DNA of 64,000 nt from Pseudomonas sp. TH15 (GTDB lineage Bacteria > Pseudomonadota > Gammaproteobacteria > Pseudomonadales > Pseudomonadaceae). The stretch's first letter is position 1. Every line of letters begins with the position of its first letter. The notes under the pieces are model-generated. The model saw only the letters and a list, made by a program, of their open reading frames with translations. It was not told where the DNA came from and made no database searches. The stretch is taken from positions 5,198,001 through 5,262,000 of the forward strand of contig NZ_JAEKEL010000001.1 of the NCBI RefSeq assembly GCF_016651105.1. Direction: 5' to 3'. Positions 43,499 to 53,167 of this stretch are shown piece after piece. A program made the position numbers and the translations under genes.

Positions 43499-45415
43499 TC
43501 AGGCATCCAGCTCGGCCCAACGCTCCATCAAGGCATCCAGCTCAGCCGTCAACTGTTCCAGAGAAGCAATCACCTTGGCCGTTTCTGCCGCAGGCCGCTG
43601 ATAGAAAGCGGAATCCGCCATCTGCGCTTCAACCGCAGCGATCTGCTTTTCCATGGCTTCGATCTGAGCCGGCAACATTTCCAACTCGCGCTGCAACTTG
43701 TAGCTGAGCTTTTTCTTCGCCACCGGCGCTTCTACCGCAGCAACTGGCGCCGCTTCGGCTGTCACTACAGCGGAGGTCAGGTCGGCTTTGCCGGACTTGC
43801 TCTCAGTCACGCCCAGCAGGCGCGGCGAGCCGCCCTGACGCAGCCAGTCCTGATAACCACCGACGTATTCGCGAACCTTGCCTTCACCTTCGAAGACCAG
43901 GGTGCTGGTCACGACGTTGTCGAGGAATGCCCGGTCGTGACTGACCATCAGCACGGTGCCGTTGAAGGTCAGCAAGACCTCTTCCAGCAGCTCGAGGGTT
44001 TCGACATCGAGATCGTTGGTCGGCTCATCGAGTACCAGCAGGTTCGCCGGCTTGCTGAACAACTTGGCCAGCAACAGGCGAGCGCGCTCACCACCGGACA
44101 GCGCCTTGACCGGCGTGCGGGCACGCTGCGGGCTGAACAGGAAGTCGCCGAGGTAGCTCAACACGTGACGGCTCTGACCATCGATATCGATGAAGTCGCG
44201 ACCTTCGGCCACGTTGTCGATCACGGTCTTTTCCAGGTCCAGTTGATGGCGCAACTGGTCGAAGTAAGCCACGTCGATACGCGTCCCCTCTTCCACTGTG
44301 CCGCTGGTTGGCTGCAAACCGTTGAGCATCAGTTTCAGCAAGGTTGTCTTGCCGGTACCGTTGGCGCCCAGCAGACCGATACGGTCGCCGCGCTGCAGGA
44401 CCATCGAGAAGTCCTTGATCAGGAACGGGCCACCCGGGTGAGCAAAGCTCACGTTCTCGAGGACCATCACCTGCTTGCCGGACTTGTCAGCGGTATCCAG
44501 CTGAATGTTGGCTTTGCCGGTGCGCTCACGACGCTCGCTACGCTCGTTGCGCAGGGCTTTGAGGGCGCGGACGCGGCCTTCGTTACGGGTGCGACGAGCC
44601 TTGATACCCTGGCGGATCCAGACTTCTTCCTGGGCCAGTTTTTTGTCAAACAGCGCGTTCGCCGTATCTTCAGCCGCCAGAGACGCTTCTTTGTGCACCA
44701 GGAAGCTGGCGTAGTCGCCGTTCCAGTCAATCAGGCCGCCGCGATCCAGTTCGAGGATGCGCGTGGCGAGGTTCTGCAGGAAGGAACGGTCGTGCGTGAT
44801 GAACAGCACGGCGCCCTGGAAATCCTTCAACGCTTCTTCGAGCCAGGCGATTGCACCGATGTCCAGGTGGTTGGTCGGTTCGTCGAGCAGCAGCAGGTCC
44901 GGTTCGGAAACCAGGGCCTGGGCCAACAGGACGCGGCGACGCCAGCCGCCGGACAATTCGGCGAGGGTCTTGTCGGCCGGCAACTGCAGACGGCTCAAGG
45001 TGCTGTCTACCAATTGCTGCAAACGCCAGCCATCGCGGGCTTCGAGGTCATGCTGGACGTGCATCAGCTTGTCCAGGTCGGCGTCGGTGACGATGTTCTG
45101 GCTCAGGTGGTGATACTGCGCAAGCAGCTCGCCCACACCGTCCAGGCCTTCAGCCACTACGTCGAACACGGTCCGCCCGTCGGCTACCGGCAATTCTTGC
45201 GGCAATTCGCCAATCTTGAGGCCGGGTGCGCGCCAAACGGAGCCGTCGTCGGGCTTCTGGTCGCCCTTGACGAGCTTCATCATGCTGGACTTGCCAGTGC
45301 CATTGCGGCCGATGATGCACACCCGCTCACCACGGGCGATCTGCCAGGACACCTTGTCCAACAACGGCGTAGAGCCGAAAGCAAGGGACACATCGCTGAA
45401 TTTGAGCAGGGTCAT
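43499..45415 (-). CDS. uup: ABC-F ATPase Uup
   Basis: 638-aa soluble ABC-F protein with two nucleotide-binding domains and no membrane helices. Walker A motifs: GRNGTGKSS and GANGTGKTT; signatures LSGGWRRRVLLAQ and LSGGERARLLLAK; both Walker B segments read LLLDEPTNHLD / LVLDEPTNDLD. A charged linker lies between the domains and the C-terminus is a coiled coil (LSYKLQRELEMLPAQIEAMEKQ), as in Uup. Such proteins act on ribosomes or DNA. ATG 45415 has GGAG seven bases upstream. Confidence 0.92.
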   Translation of the reverse strand: MTLLKFSDVSLAFGSTPLLDKVSWQIARGERVCIIGRNGTGKSSMMKLVKGDQKPDDGSVWRAPGLKIGELPQELPVADGRTVFDVVAEGLDGVGELLAQYHHLSQNIVTDADLDKLMHVQHDLEARDGWRLQQLVDSTLSRLQLPADKTLAELSGGWRRRVLLAQALVSEPDLLLLDEPTNHLDIGAIAWLEEALKDFQGAVLFITHDRSFLQNLATRILELDRGGLIDWNGDYASFLVHKEASLAAEDTANALFDKKLAQEEVWIRQGIKARRTRNEGRVRALKALRNERSERRERTGKANIQLDTADKSGKQVMVLENVSFAHPGGPFLIKDFSMVLQRGDRIGLLGANGTGKTTLLKLMLNGLQPTSGTVEEGTRIDVAYFDQLRHQLDLEKTVIDNVAEGRDFIDIDGQSRHVLSYLGDFLFSPQRARTPVKALSGGERARLLLAKLFSKPANLLVLDEPTNDLDVETLELLEEVLLTFNGTVLMVSHDRAFLDNVVTSTLVFEGEGKVREYVGGYQDWLRQGGSPRLLGVTESKSGKADLTSAVVTAEAAPVAAVEAPVAKKKLSYKLQRELEMLPAQIEAMEKQIAAVEAQMADSAFYQRPAAETAKVIASLEQLTAELDALMERWAELDA

Positions 45416-45627
45416 GAGCTTCTCCAAAAACCGGGCGCGCATTCTACCTGACTTGAGGCTTCAGAAGGCCGGCAATTTCAATGTCGAAGCACTCTGCATA
45501 ACAAATGTTGCGATCTTGCACCGACAGGCCGGCAAAGCTTTCGCCCGTTGCTGGCAAAAGGCTAAGCTACAAGCAATCAGTGCTGATGCTGTCAGCACTT
45601 GTCATGATTTTTCTGCCCGGATGTCTC

Positions 45628-47556
45628 ATGCGCAGTCGCCTGTTCAGTCTTCTATCTTGTTTGCTCCTCTCTGCCACTGCCGCTCAATCAGTCCAGGCGG
45701 TAGACCTGTCCACCCAACGCCAGTATTACGATGAGGCCAAGCGCGCCTTGGCCAACGGCGACTCCGGCCCCTATTTTCGCTACAGCCAGGCCCTCAGTGA
45801 TTATCCGCTGGAACCGTACCTGGCCTATGACGAGCTGACCGCGCGCCTGAAAACCGCGAGCAACCCGGAAATCGAGAAATTCCTCGCTGAACATGGGGAC
45901 CTGCCCCAGGCCAACTGGATGAAATTGCGCTGGTTGCGCTGGCTGGCCGATCGCGGCGACTGGGCCACCTTCGTCAAGTACTACGATCCCAAGCTCAACT
46001 TCACCGAACTGGACTGCCTGAACGCGCAGTATGAGATTGGCCATAACCTCAAAGCCCAGGGTTACGCCAATGCCGACAAGCTCTGGCTGACCGGTAAATC
46101 CCAACCCGAGGCCTGCGATGGTCTGTTCGGAGCCTGGGCCGCCGAAGGTCAACTGACCGAACAGAAACGCTGGGAGCGCGCCAAACTCGCCGCCCAGGCG
46201 CGCAATTATCCGCTGGCCAACAGCCTGGTGAACAGCCTGACCACCCTCGCCCCTCGTGGTCGCTTGTTGGTGGATGTGGCGCAGAAACCCGAGCTGCTCA
46301 ATCAGCCGTCGCGGTTTATCCCGGCCGATGAGCCGATGTCCGACATCGTCAGCCTTGGCCTGCGCCGCCTGGCCAAGCAGGACCCAGACAAGGCCATGGA
46401 CCTGCTCGACGGTTATGCGAGCAGCATGCACTTCTCCCGCGATGAAAAAGTAGCGATCGCCCGGGAAATCGGCCTGACCCTGGCACGGCGTTATGACCCT
46501 CGCGCACTCGATGTCATGACCAAGTACGACCCGGAACTGCGGGACAACACCGTGTCCGAATGGCGTCTGCGCCTATTGCTTCGACTGGCTCGCTGGGACG
46601 ACGCCTATCAGTTGACCCGTCGTTTGCCACAAGACCTGGCCACCACCAACCGCTGGCGCTACTGGCAGGCCCGCAGCCTTGAGTTGGCGCAACCGCAGAA
46701 TCCGGAAGCGCAGACGCTTTACAAGGGCCTCGCCCGCGAACGTGATTTCTATGGTTTCCTGGCCGCCGACCGTTCGCAGTTGCCCTACTCGCTGGTCAAC
46801 AAACCGCTGGTACTCAGCCAGGCCACCATCAACAAAGTGCGCAACACGCCGGGTATTCGTCGGGCTCTTGAGTTCCACGCCCGCGGACAAGTCGTCGATG
46901 GTCGTCGCGAGTGGTATTACGTCAGCCGCCACTTCAACCGTGACGAGATGGTCGCCCAGGCGAAACTGGCCTATGACCTGAAATGGTATTTCCCGGCGAT
47001 CCGCACCATCAGCGAGGCGAAGTACTGGGATGACCTGGACATCCGCTTCCCGATGGCCCACCGCGATACCCTGGTGCGTGAAGCCAAGGTGCGTGGCTTG
47101 CATTCGAGCTGGGTGTTCGCCATTACCCGCCAGGAAAGCGCCTTCATGGACGACGCCCGTTCCGGGGTCGGCGCCAGCGGCCTGATGCAACTGATGCCCG
47201 GCACCGCCAAGGAAACCTCGCGCAAGTTCAGTATTCCCCTGGCCTCGCCGCAGCAAGTGCTCGACCCGGACAAGAATATCCAGCTTGGCGCCGCGTACCT
47301 GAGCCAGGTCCACAGCCAGTTCAACGGCAACCGCGTCCTCGCCACCGCTGCCTACAACGCCGGCCCCGGCCGCGTGCGCCAATGGTTACGCGGTGCCGAT
47401 CACCTGAGCTTCGACGTGTGGGTGGAAAGCATCCCGTTCGACGAAACCCGCCAGTACGTGCAGAACGTGCTGTCGTACTCGGTGATCTACGGCCAGAAAC
47501 TCAACTCGCCACAGCCGCTGGTGGATTGGCATGAGCGGTATTTTGACGATCAGTAA
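45628..47556 (+). CDS. slt: soluble lytic murein transglycosylase
   Basis: 642-aa periplasmic enzyme that cleaves peptidoglycan glycan strands to anhydro-muropeptides. A signal peptide (MRSRLFSLLSCLLLSATAAQ...) precedes an alpha-helical superhelical U/L domain (about 30-470). The C-terminal goose-lysozyme-like domain has catalytic Glu in ITRQESAFMDDARSG, then GLMQLMPGTAKE and AAYNAGPGRVRQWLRG. The length matches Slt70. The frame is open further upstream, but ATG 45628 gives a proper signal peptide. Its products are substrates in the NagZ pathway encoded at 30.9 kb. Confidence 0.94.
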   Translation: MRSRLFSLLSCLLLSATAAQSVQAVDLSTQRQYYDEAKRALANGDSGPYFRYSQALSDYPLEPYLAYDELTARLKTASNPEIEKFLAEHGDLPQANWMKLRWLRWLADRGDWATFVKYYDPKLNFTELDCLNAQYEIGHNLKAQGYANADKLWLTGKSQPEACDGLFGAWAAEGQLTEQKRWERAKLAAQARNYPLANSLVNSLTTLAPRGRLLVDVAQKPELLNQPSRFIPADEPMSDIVSLGLRRLAKQDPDKAMDLLDGYASSMHFSRDEKVAIAREIGLTLARRYDPRALDVMTKYDPELRDNTVSEWRLRLLLRLARWDDAYQLTRRLPQDLATTNRWRYWQARSLELAQPQNPEAQTLYKGLARERDFYGFLAADRSQLPYSLVNKPLVLSQATINKVRNTPGIRRALEFHARGQVVDGRREWYYVSRHFNRDEMVAQAKLAYDLKWYFPAIRTISEAKYWDDLDIRFPMAHRDTLVREAKVRGLHSSWVFAITRQESAFMDDARSGVGASGLMQLMPGTAKETSRKFSIPLASPQQVLDPDKNIQLGAAYLSQVHSQFNGNRVLATAAYNAGPGRVRQWLRGADHLSFDVWVESIPFDETRQYVQNVLSYSVIYGQKLNSPQPLVDWHERYFDDQ

Positions 47557-47572
47557 CCGGTAATGCCGGTTA

Positions 47573-47682
47573 CGCAGGAGCTGCCGAAGACTGCGATCTT
47601 TTGATTCAGCTTAAAAAATGCCCGCATTCTCATGCGGGCATTTTTTTAGATCAAAAGATCGCAGCCTTCGGCAGCGCCTACA
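47573..47682. repeat. REP-type inverted pair, family C, with an embedded terminator
   Basis: Arms cgcaggagctgccgaagact... and ...gccttcggcagcgcctac bracket a terminator hairpin (see separate entry), between the convergent slt and the ABC exporter. Confidence 0.85.
47613..47648. terminator. bidirectional terminator, slt / ABC exporter
   Basis: 8-bp stem TGCCCGCA / TGCGGGCA with a 6-base loop, preceded by six A and followed by seven T residues. Confidence 0.88.
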
Positions 47683-47737
47683 GGTGCCTGGAGCTGACGG
47701 TCCGTTAGCGGCTCATGCCCGATGCGAGCACTGTCCA

Positions 47738-49522
47738 TCAGAGTTGATCAGCGGTTACTTTTCCATCACTGAACTGCAACGCCGCCAGCCGCGCATACAA
47801 CGCATTGCTCGCCACCAGCTCCTGGTGCGTGCCCACCGCCACCAGTTTGCCCTGATCCATGACCGCGATCCGGTCAGCGTTTTTCACCGTGGCCAAGCGG
47901 TGGGCGATGACCAAGGTGGTGCGGTTTTTCATCAGGCTTGGCAGGGCTTGCTGGATCAGGTGTTCGCTCTGGGCGTCGAGGGCGCTGGTGGCTTCGTCCA
48001 GCAGCAGGATCGGTGCGTCCACCAGCAGCGCCCGGGCGATGGCCAGGCGTTGGCGTTGGCCGCCGGACAAGCCGAGGCCACCGTCACCGAGGTGGGTCTG
48101 GTAGCCGTTGGGCATTTGTTCGATGAAGTCGTGGGCGTAGGCGATTTTTGCCGCTTCCTGAACCTGGGCCAGGGTCGCGCCCGGATTGCCGTAGCGGATG
48201 TTCTCTTCGATGCTGCCGAAGAACAGCGCCGGGTTTTGCGAGACCAGCGCGAAGCAGCGGCGCAGGTCCAGTGGATCAAGCTGAGTCAGCGGTACGCCTT
48301 CCAGCAAGATGCGCCCTTCGGCAGGATCGTAAAAACGCAACAGCAAGTCATACACCGTGGACTTGCCCGCGCCGGACGGCCCAACCAGCGCCAGGGTTTC
48401 GCCCGCGTTGATCGTCAGATTCAAGCCGTCGACAGCGAAGCTTTCAGGGCGCGAGGGGTAGGAAAAACGTACATCCTCAAGGACCAGATTGCCCTTGACC
48501 CGTTCCGGCAAGGTCACCAGTCCGGTGCTCGGTGGCTGGATGATATTTTCCGAGCGCAGCAATTCGGCAATCCGTTCCGCGGCACCGGCCGCCCGCTGCA
48601 ACTCGCCGATCACCTCGCTCAACGTGCCGAAGGCGCTGCCGACGATCAGACTGTAGAAAACAAACGCCGCCAGTTCGCCACCTGAAATCCGCCCGGCGAT
48701 CACATCCATGCCGCCGACCCAGAGCATGACGCCGACTGCACCCAGCACCAGCACGATCACCAGCGTGATCAACCACGAACGCTGGACGATACGTTTGCGA
48801 GCCGTTTCGAATGCTTCTTCCACGGTGACGGCAAAGCGTTGCTCGTCCTGGACCTGGTGGTTGTAGGCTTGTACGGTTTTGATCTGGCCGAGGGTTTCGG
48901 AGACGTAGCTGCCGACATCGGCAATCCGGTCCTGGCTCTCGCGCGACAGGCTGCGCACCCGACGGCCGAAGATCAAAATCGGCGCGACCACCAGCGGCAA
49001 CGCAATCACCACGATGCTGGTGAGCTTGGGGTTGGTGATAAACAGCAGCACGATCCCGCCGATCACCATCAGCAAGTTGCGCAGGAACAGCGATAACGAC
49101 GAGCCGATCACCGATTGCAGCAGCGTGGTGTCTGCGGTCAGCCGCGACTGGATCTCGGAGCTGCGGTTGTCTTCGTAGAAACCGGGATGCAGGTAAACCA
49201 GATGATTGAAAACCTGACGGCGGATGTCCGCGACAACCCGCTCGCCGATCCACGACACCAGATAGAAGCGTGCAAAGGTACCGACGGCGAGCCCAACCAC
49301 CAATACCATAAACAGTCCGATGGACTGATTGAGCAAATGCGGTGACTGGGTCATGAAACCCTGATCCACCAACAGGCGAATCCCCTGCCCCATGGACAAG
49401 GTGATGCCCGCAGTGACAATCAGCGCCAGCAAGGCACCGAACGCATGCCAGCGATAAGGCGCAACAAAATGACTGGCCAAGCGAATGGCACGACGGTGAC
49501 GGGAAGAGAGCATCGGGTTCAT
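47738..49522 (-). CDS. MsbA-type ABC exporter, fused permease/ATPase
   Basis: 594-aa half-transporter. Six membrane helices (about 15-310) are followed by an ATPase domain with Walker A GPSGAGKSTVYDLLLRFY, signature LGLSGGQRQRLAIARALL, Walker B ILLLDEATSALD and H-loop IAHRLATV. It belongs to the MsbA/LmrA group of lipid or multidrug exporters; the genus usually has another msbA elsewhere, so lipid A transport is not assumed. ATG 49522 is used; ATG 49513 is also in frame. It is convergent with slt. Confidence 0.9.
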   Translation of the reverse strand: MNPMLSSRHRRAIRLASHFVAPYRWHAFGALLALIVTAGITLSMGQGIRLLVDQGFMTQSPHLLNQSIGLFMVLVVGLAVGTFARFYLVSWIGERVVADIRRQVFNHLVYLHPGFYEDNRSSEIQSRLTADTTLLQSVIGSSLSLFLRNLLMVIGGIVLLFITNPKLTSIVVIALPLVVAPILIFGRRVRSLSRESQDRIADVGSYVSETLGQIKTVQAYNHQVQDEQRFAVTVEEAFETARKRIVQRSWLITLVIVLVLGAVGVMLWVGGMDVIAGRISGGELAAFVFYSLIVGSAFGTLSEVIGELQRAAGAAERIAELLRSENIIQPPSTGLVTLPERVKGNLVLEDVRFSYPSRPESFAVDGLNLTINAGETLALVGPSGAGKSTVYDLLLRFYDPAEGRILLEGVPLTQLDPLDLRRCFALVSQNPALFFGSIEENIRYGNPGATLAQVQEAAKIAYAHDFIEQMPNGYQTHLGDGGLGLSGGQRQRLAIARALLVDAPILLLDEATSALDAQSEHLIQQALPSLMKNRTTLVIAHRLATVKNADRIAVMDQGKLVAVGTHQELVASNALYARLAALQFSDGKVTADQL

Positions 49523-49777
49523 CCAGGTTCACAACACAAGCGTTGATGGGGCCAGCCTACACACTCAATGGGGTGGAACGCTGTAAATCACAATGAGTCA
49601 GGTTAATTATGACCGCCAAGACTAGCGCCTAGACGCTATTGGTCTAAAGTCCGGGTGGCAACGCCGAAGTATTTCTGGTGGACTGGTATTGCCGACCTGG
49701 AAGATCGCAGGGAGTTGTCACAGCCCGGTCACCTGGCGGTTTTAGAGTAAGCACACAACCTGATGAGGAGACAGGCC

Positions 49778-49957
49778 ATGTCCTTGCAAAACAGCAGCGA
49801 TGACAAAATTGAAGTGATCCGCACGCAGCCGCATCAGTCTCTGGGTTGCTCGATTATTGATGAGCATGGACGTGAAGTACCGATCACTGAAGACATGATC
49901 CAGGACGCTTGCCGCGAACTGGAGAAGCGATTGGTCAAGCCTGCCGAACAAAAGTGA
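49778..49957 (+). CDS. small conserved protein, 59 aa
   Basis: 59-aa cytoplasmic protein. It starts MSLQNSSDDKIEVIRTQPH and ends in a charged helix (MIQDACRELEKRLVKPAEQK). GAGGAGACAGGCC gives a strong ribosome binding site before ATG 49778; an in-frame ATG at 49763 is poorer. A terminator lies 20 bases after the stop. No family with known function is recognised. Confidence 0.78.
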   Translation: MSLQNSSDDKIEVIRTQPHQSLGCSIIDEHGREVPITEDMIQDACRELEKRLVKPAEQK

Positions 49958-49976
49958 TATAGCCACCGTCTTCTTG

Positions 49977-50003
49977 ACCCGGCCCTCGTTGGCCGGGTTT
50001 TTT
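49977..50003 (+). terminator. terminator of the 59-aa gene
   Basis: 8-bp stem ACCCGGCC / GGCCGGGT followed by TTTTTAT. Confidence 0.88.
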
Positions 50004-50032
50004 ATGGGTGATTATCCAAAATTGTGGTGCAG

Positions 50033-50130
50033 CCATTCGCGAGCAAGCCGCTCCCACAGGTGTCTTGTGGTGAACACAGATCTCGTGTTCAGCCGAGATC
50101 AAATGTGGGAGCGGGCTTGCTCGCGAATGG
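50033..50130. repeat. REPIN, family A
   Basis: Arms ccattcgcgagcaagccgct (one base short of the consensus) and agcgggcttgctcgcgaatgg between the 59-aa gene and pdxB. Confidence 0.88.
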
Positions 50131-50143
50131 GCCAACTCGGTCC

Positions 50144-51286
50144 TTAGACAGCCACTGCACCCAACGCCGCCACAATCTGGCGCAACACCGGCGAATCCCC
50201 CTCAATGCGCACCTGCAACCCGTCAATCTCACGCCGCAGCGGATAATGCTTGCGCAGTGCATCGAACGCCGCGCGCTGCTCGTTCACGTTACCTACAAGG
50301 CTGCGACGAAAATCTGCATCGTCACGGCGCGGGTCGTACACGCCGCGGCACAACATCGCCAGCGCCCAGGCCGGGTCGCTGTCAGCGTTCAACGTCACGT
50401 GTGACAACCACGGCGCCGGCAGCAAATCGCTCAGGCTGACCTGGGCCGGCTGACCGAGAAAGTCGCAATACGCCTGATAGATCTGCGCCGTGCCGCGCTG
50501 CTTGCCGTCGAGGCTGTAACCGGCGATATGCGGGGTCGCCAGCACGCAGAGCTCGGCCAATGCCACATCGACCTCAGGCTCACCCTCCCAGACGTCCAGC
50601 ACCGCTTGCAGGTCTTCACGGTGCAGCAACACCTGACGCAGGGCGGCGTTGTCCACCACCGGACCACGACTGGCATTGATCAGCCAGGTGCCAGGCTTGA
50701 GTCGATTCAAACGAGGCTTGTCGAACAGATGCCAAGTCGTTTTAGCGCCATGCTTCTTTAAAGGCGTGTGCAGGCTGATGACGTCGCACTGCTCGATGAT
50801 CTGCTCAAGACTGACGTAATCGCCGCCTTCAGCCGCTTGTCGTGGCGGATCGCAGACCAGTACGTTCCAGCCCAGGCCTCGCAGGACCTTGACCAGCCGC
50901 CCGCCCACTTCCCCGGCACCGACCACGCCATAGGTGCGCTGCGTCAGGTCGGCGCCTTCGATTTCGGCCAGGGTCAGCAGGCTGCCGAGCACGTAGTCGA
51001 CCACGCCCCGGGCATTGCAGCCGGGTGCACTGGACCAGGTGATGCCGGCCTGTTGAAAGTAATCCAGGTCCAGGTGATCGGTGCCGATGGTGCAGGTGCC
51101 GACGAACTTCACTTTGCTGCCTTCGAGCAATCCGCGGTTGACGTTGGTCACCGAGCGCACAAGCAGCACATCGGCCTGTTCGACGGCGGCGCGGTCGATG
51201 GAACGCCCCGGCACCCGGCGGATTTCGCCGAAACCTTCGAAGAAGGCATCAAGCAGCGGGATATTTTCATCGGCAACAATCAGCAT
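50144..51286 (-). CDS. pdxB: 4-phosphoerythronate dehydrogenase PdxB
   Basis: 380-aa D-2-hydroxyacid dehydrogenase of the pyridoxal 5'-phosphate pathway, oxidising 4-phosphoerythronate. NAD-binding loop GVVGAGEVGGRLVKVLRGLG, a catalytic arginine in INASRGPVVDN and a histidine in TPHIAGYSLDGK are visible. The C-terminal roughly 90-residue PdxB dimerisation domain is present, which separates it from general D-isomer dehydrogenases. It is a single gene, divergent from the MATE gene. Confidence 0.96.
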   Translation of the reverse strand: MLIVADENIPLLDAFFEGFGEIRRVPGRSIDRAAVEQADVLLVRSVTNVNRGLLEGSKVKFVGTCTIGTDHLDLDYFQQAGITWSSAPGCNARGVVDYVLGSLLTLAEIEGADLTQRTYGVVGAGEVGGRLVKVLRGLGWNVLVCDPPRQAAEGGDYVSLEQIIEQCDVISLHTPLKKHGAKTTWHLFDKPRLNRLKPGTWLINASRGPVVDNAALRQVLLHREDLQAVLDVWEGEPEVDVALAELCVLATPHIAGYSLDGKQRGTAQIYQAYCDFLGQPAQVSLSDLLPAPWLSHVTLNADSDPAWALAMLCRGVYDPRRDDADFRRSLVGNVNEQRAAFDALRKHYPLRREIDGLQVRIEGDSPVLRQIVAALGAVAV

Positions 51287-51366
51287 GGCGAGGCTCCTTT
51301 GGCGGATCGGCAGTTTAGGCGCAGAAGGATGTGATGGGCCAGCGCGTATTCAGGATCGCAGCGCGC

Positions 51367-51503
51367 CTCTGTGGCGAGGGAGCTTGCTCCCGTTCGGCTG
51401 CGCAGCAGTCGTAAAATCTGCGCACGCGGTGGGCCTGACAAAACCGGGTTGTTGATTTTGGGGCCGCTTCGCAGCCCAGCGGGAGCAAGCTCCCTCGCCA
51501 CAG
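51367..51503. repeat. REP-type inverted pair, family B
   Basis: Arms ctgtggcgagggagcttgct and agcaagctccctcgccacag around a 95-base centre with ggctgcgcagc...gcttcgcagcc, as at 1149-1285. Confidence 0.88.
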
Positions 51504-51622
51504 GGAATGTCGAAACAGCCAAGAGTGGATTACAAATCCCTAACACAGCTCTTTTCCTGACCACTGCGTCAACGGGTAGAATGCGCCGCCTAGCGCATCA
51601 AATATCCCTGGACGTTTCGCCC

Positions 51623-53032
51623 TTGAATTCCGTAACTGACCGCCCCGCTGCAACCACCCTCACCCGCCCGGCCCGGGTTCGCCTGGAGCTGAGAAACCTG
51701 TTCGCCCTGGCGCTGCCGATCATGATCGCGCAACTGGCGACCACCGCCATGGGCTTCGTCGATGCGGTGATGGCCGGCCGTGTCGGGCCACGAGATCTCG
51801 CCGCTGTGGCGCTGGGTAACTCGATCTGGGTGCCGGTGTTCCTGCTGATGACCGGCACGTTGCTCGCCACGACGCCGAAAGTTGCCCAGCGCTTCGGCGC
51901 CGGCACTCACAGCGAGATCGGCCCGATCGTGCGTCAGGCGCTATGGCTGGCGTTGGTGGTGGGGTTGATGGCGACTGGCATGCTGATCGCTGCCGAACCG
52001 ATCCTGCACATCATGAAAGTCGATCCCGAGCTGATCGGCCCCTGCATGCAATACCTGCATGGCATCGCCGCAGGTTTGCCAGCGGTCGCGTTCTATCACG
52101 TGTTGCGCTGCTTCAGTGACGGCATGGGCCGCACTCGCCCGGCGATGATCCTCGGTCTGTGCGCCCTGGCGCTGAACATCCCGTTGAACTACGTATTCAT
52201 TTACGGCCACTTGGGCGTACCCGCCATGGGCGGTGCCGGCTGTGGCTGGGCAACGGGGATTGTGATGTGGTTCATGGCCCTCGGCATGGCGGCCTATACA
52301 CGCGGGGCGCCCGCCTACCGAAAAAGCGAGCTGTTCAGCCGCTTCGACTGGCCACAATGGTCGGTGATCAAACGCCTGCTGGGCATCGGCCTGCCGATCG
52401 GCATTGCGGTGTTTGCCGAATCGAGCATCTTCGCGGTGATTGCCCTGCTGATCGGCAGCCTCGGCGCGACCGTCGTGGCCGGCCACCAGATTGCGCTGAA
52501 CGTCAGCTCGCTGGTCTTTATGATCCCTTACTCGCTGGGGATGGCCGTCACCGTGCGCGTCGGTCAGGCACTGGGCCGAAATGAACCGCGTGAAGCCCGA
52601 TTCGCAGCGGGCGTCGGCATGGGCAGTGCGTTGGCTTACGCCTGCCTGTCGGCCAGCATGATGTTGCTGCTGCGCGAGCCGATTGCGGCGATCTACACCG
52701 CTGACCCGACCGTGATTCACATCGCGGCGATGCTGATCGTGTATTCGGCGCTGTTCCAGTTTTCCGACGCGATCCAGGTCACCGCTGCCGGCGCGCTGCG
52801 CGGTTATCAGGACACACGGGTGACGATGATCCTGACGCTGTTTGCGTACTGGGGGATTGGTTTGCCGGTGGGTTACGCCTTGGGGCTGACCGATTGGTTC
52901 GGCACGCCAAGTGGCCCGAGCGGGCTGTGGCAGGGTTTGATCGTGGGCTTGAGTTGCGCGGCGCTGATGCTGTCAATCCGCCTGACGCGCAGTGCACGCA
53001 AGCGGATCCGCATCAGTCGCTCGATGGGCTAA
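51623..53032 (+). CDS. MATE family multidrug efflux transporter (PmpM/NorM-like)
   Basis: About 469-aa inner-membrane carrier with 12 predicted helices. It resembles P. aeruginosa PmpM (an H+-coupled MATE exporter) across LPIMIAQLATTAMGFVDAVMAG, YGHLGVPAMGGAGCGWATG and ITAAGALRGYQDTRVTMI-type segments. It starts at TTG 51623 (MNSVTDRP...): GGACG lies about eight bases upstream, and a -10-like TAGAAT lies around 51577, which would place the upstream ATG 51581 at or before the transcript start. Substrates likely include cationic dyes and fluoroquinolones by family. Confidence 0.88.
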   Translation: MNSVTDRPAATTLTRPARVRLELRNLFALALPIMIAQLATTAMGFVDAVMAGRVGPRDLAAVALGNSIWVPVFLLMTGTLLATTPKVAQRFGAGTHSEIGPIVRQALWLALVVGLMATGMLIAAEPILHIMKVDPELIGPCMQYLHGIAAGLPAVAFYHVLRCFSDGMGRTRPAMILGLCALALNIPLNYVFIYGHLGVPAMGGAGCGWATGIVMWFMALGMAAYTRGAPAYRKSELFSRFDWPQWSVIKRLLGIGLPIGIAVFAESSIFAVIALLIGSLGATVVAGHQIALNVSSLVFMIPYSLGMAVTVRVGQALGRNEPREARFAAGVGMGSALAYACLSASMMLLLREPIAAIYTADPTVIHIAAMLIVYSALFQFSDAIQVTAAGALRGYQDTRVTMILTLFAYWGIGLPVGYALGLTDWFGTPSGPSGLWQGLIVGLSCAALMLSIRLTRSARKRIRISRSMG

Positions 53033-53054
53033 AACCCTTACGCGGGACGAAAAA

Positions 53055-53142
53055 GTGGGAGCGAGCCTGCTCGCGAATACGGTGTGTCAGTCACCCTTAT
53101 CAGTGACTGATGTAGCGTATTCGCGAGCAGGCTCGCTCCCAC
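53055..53142. repeat. REPIN, family A
   Basis: Arms gtgggagcgagcctgctcgc and gcgagcaggctcgctcccac with an internal smaller hairpin, between the convergent MATE gene and tusA. Confidence 0.9.
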
Positions 53143-53167
53143 ATTTGGTTTTACGTTTGCCTTGGGC

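Noticed and set aside
43487..45451. 654-codon open frame antisense to uup
   Set aside because: Mirror of a well-supported ABC-F gene; low-complexity composition and no ribosome binding site.
45589..45630. Lipobox-like FLPGC just upstream of the slt start
   Set aside because: It would place a lipobox before a second, complete signal peptide; the normal Slt signal peptide starts at 45628, so this looks like chance.
47738..49522. Assignment of the ABC exporter as the lipid A flippase MsbA
   Set aside because: The ATPase motifs fit the whole LmrA/MsbA group, and no lipid A or LpxK gene is adjacent.
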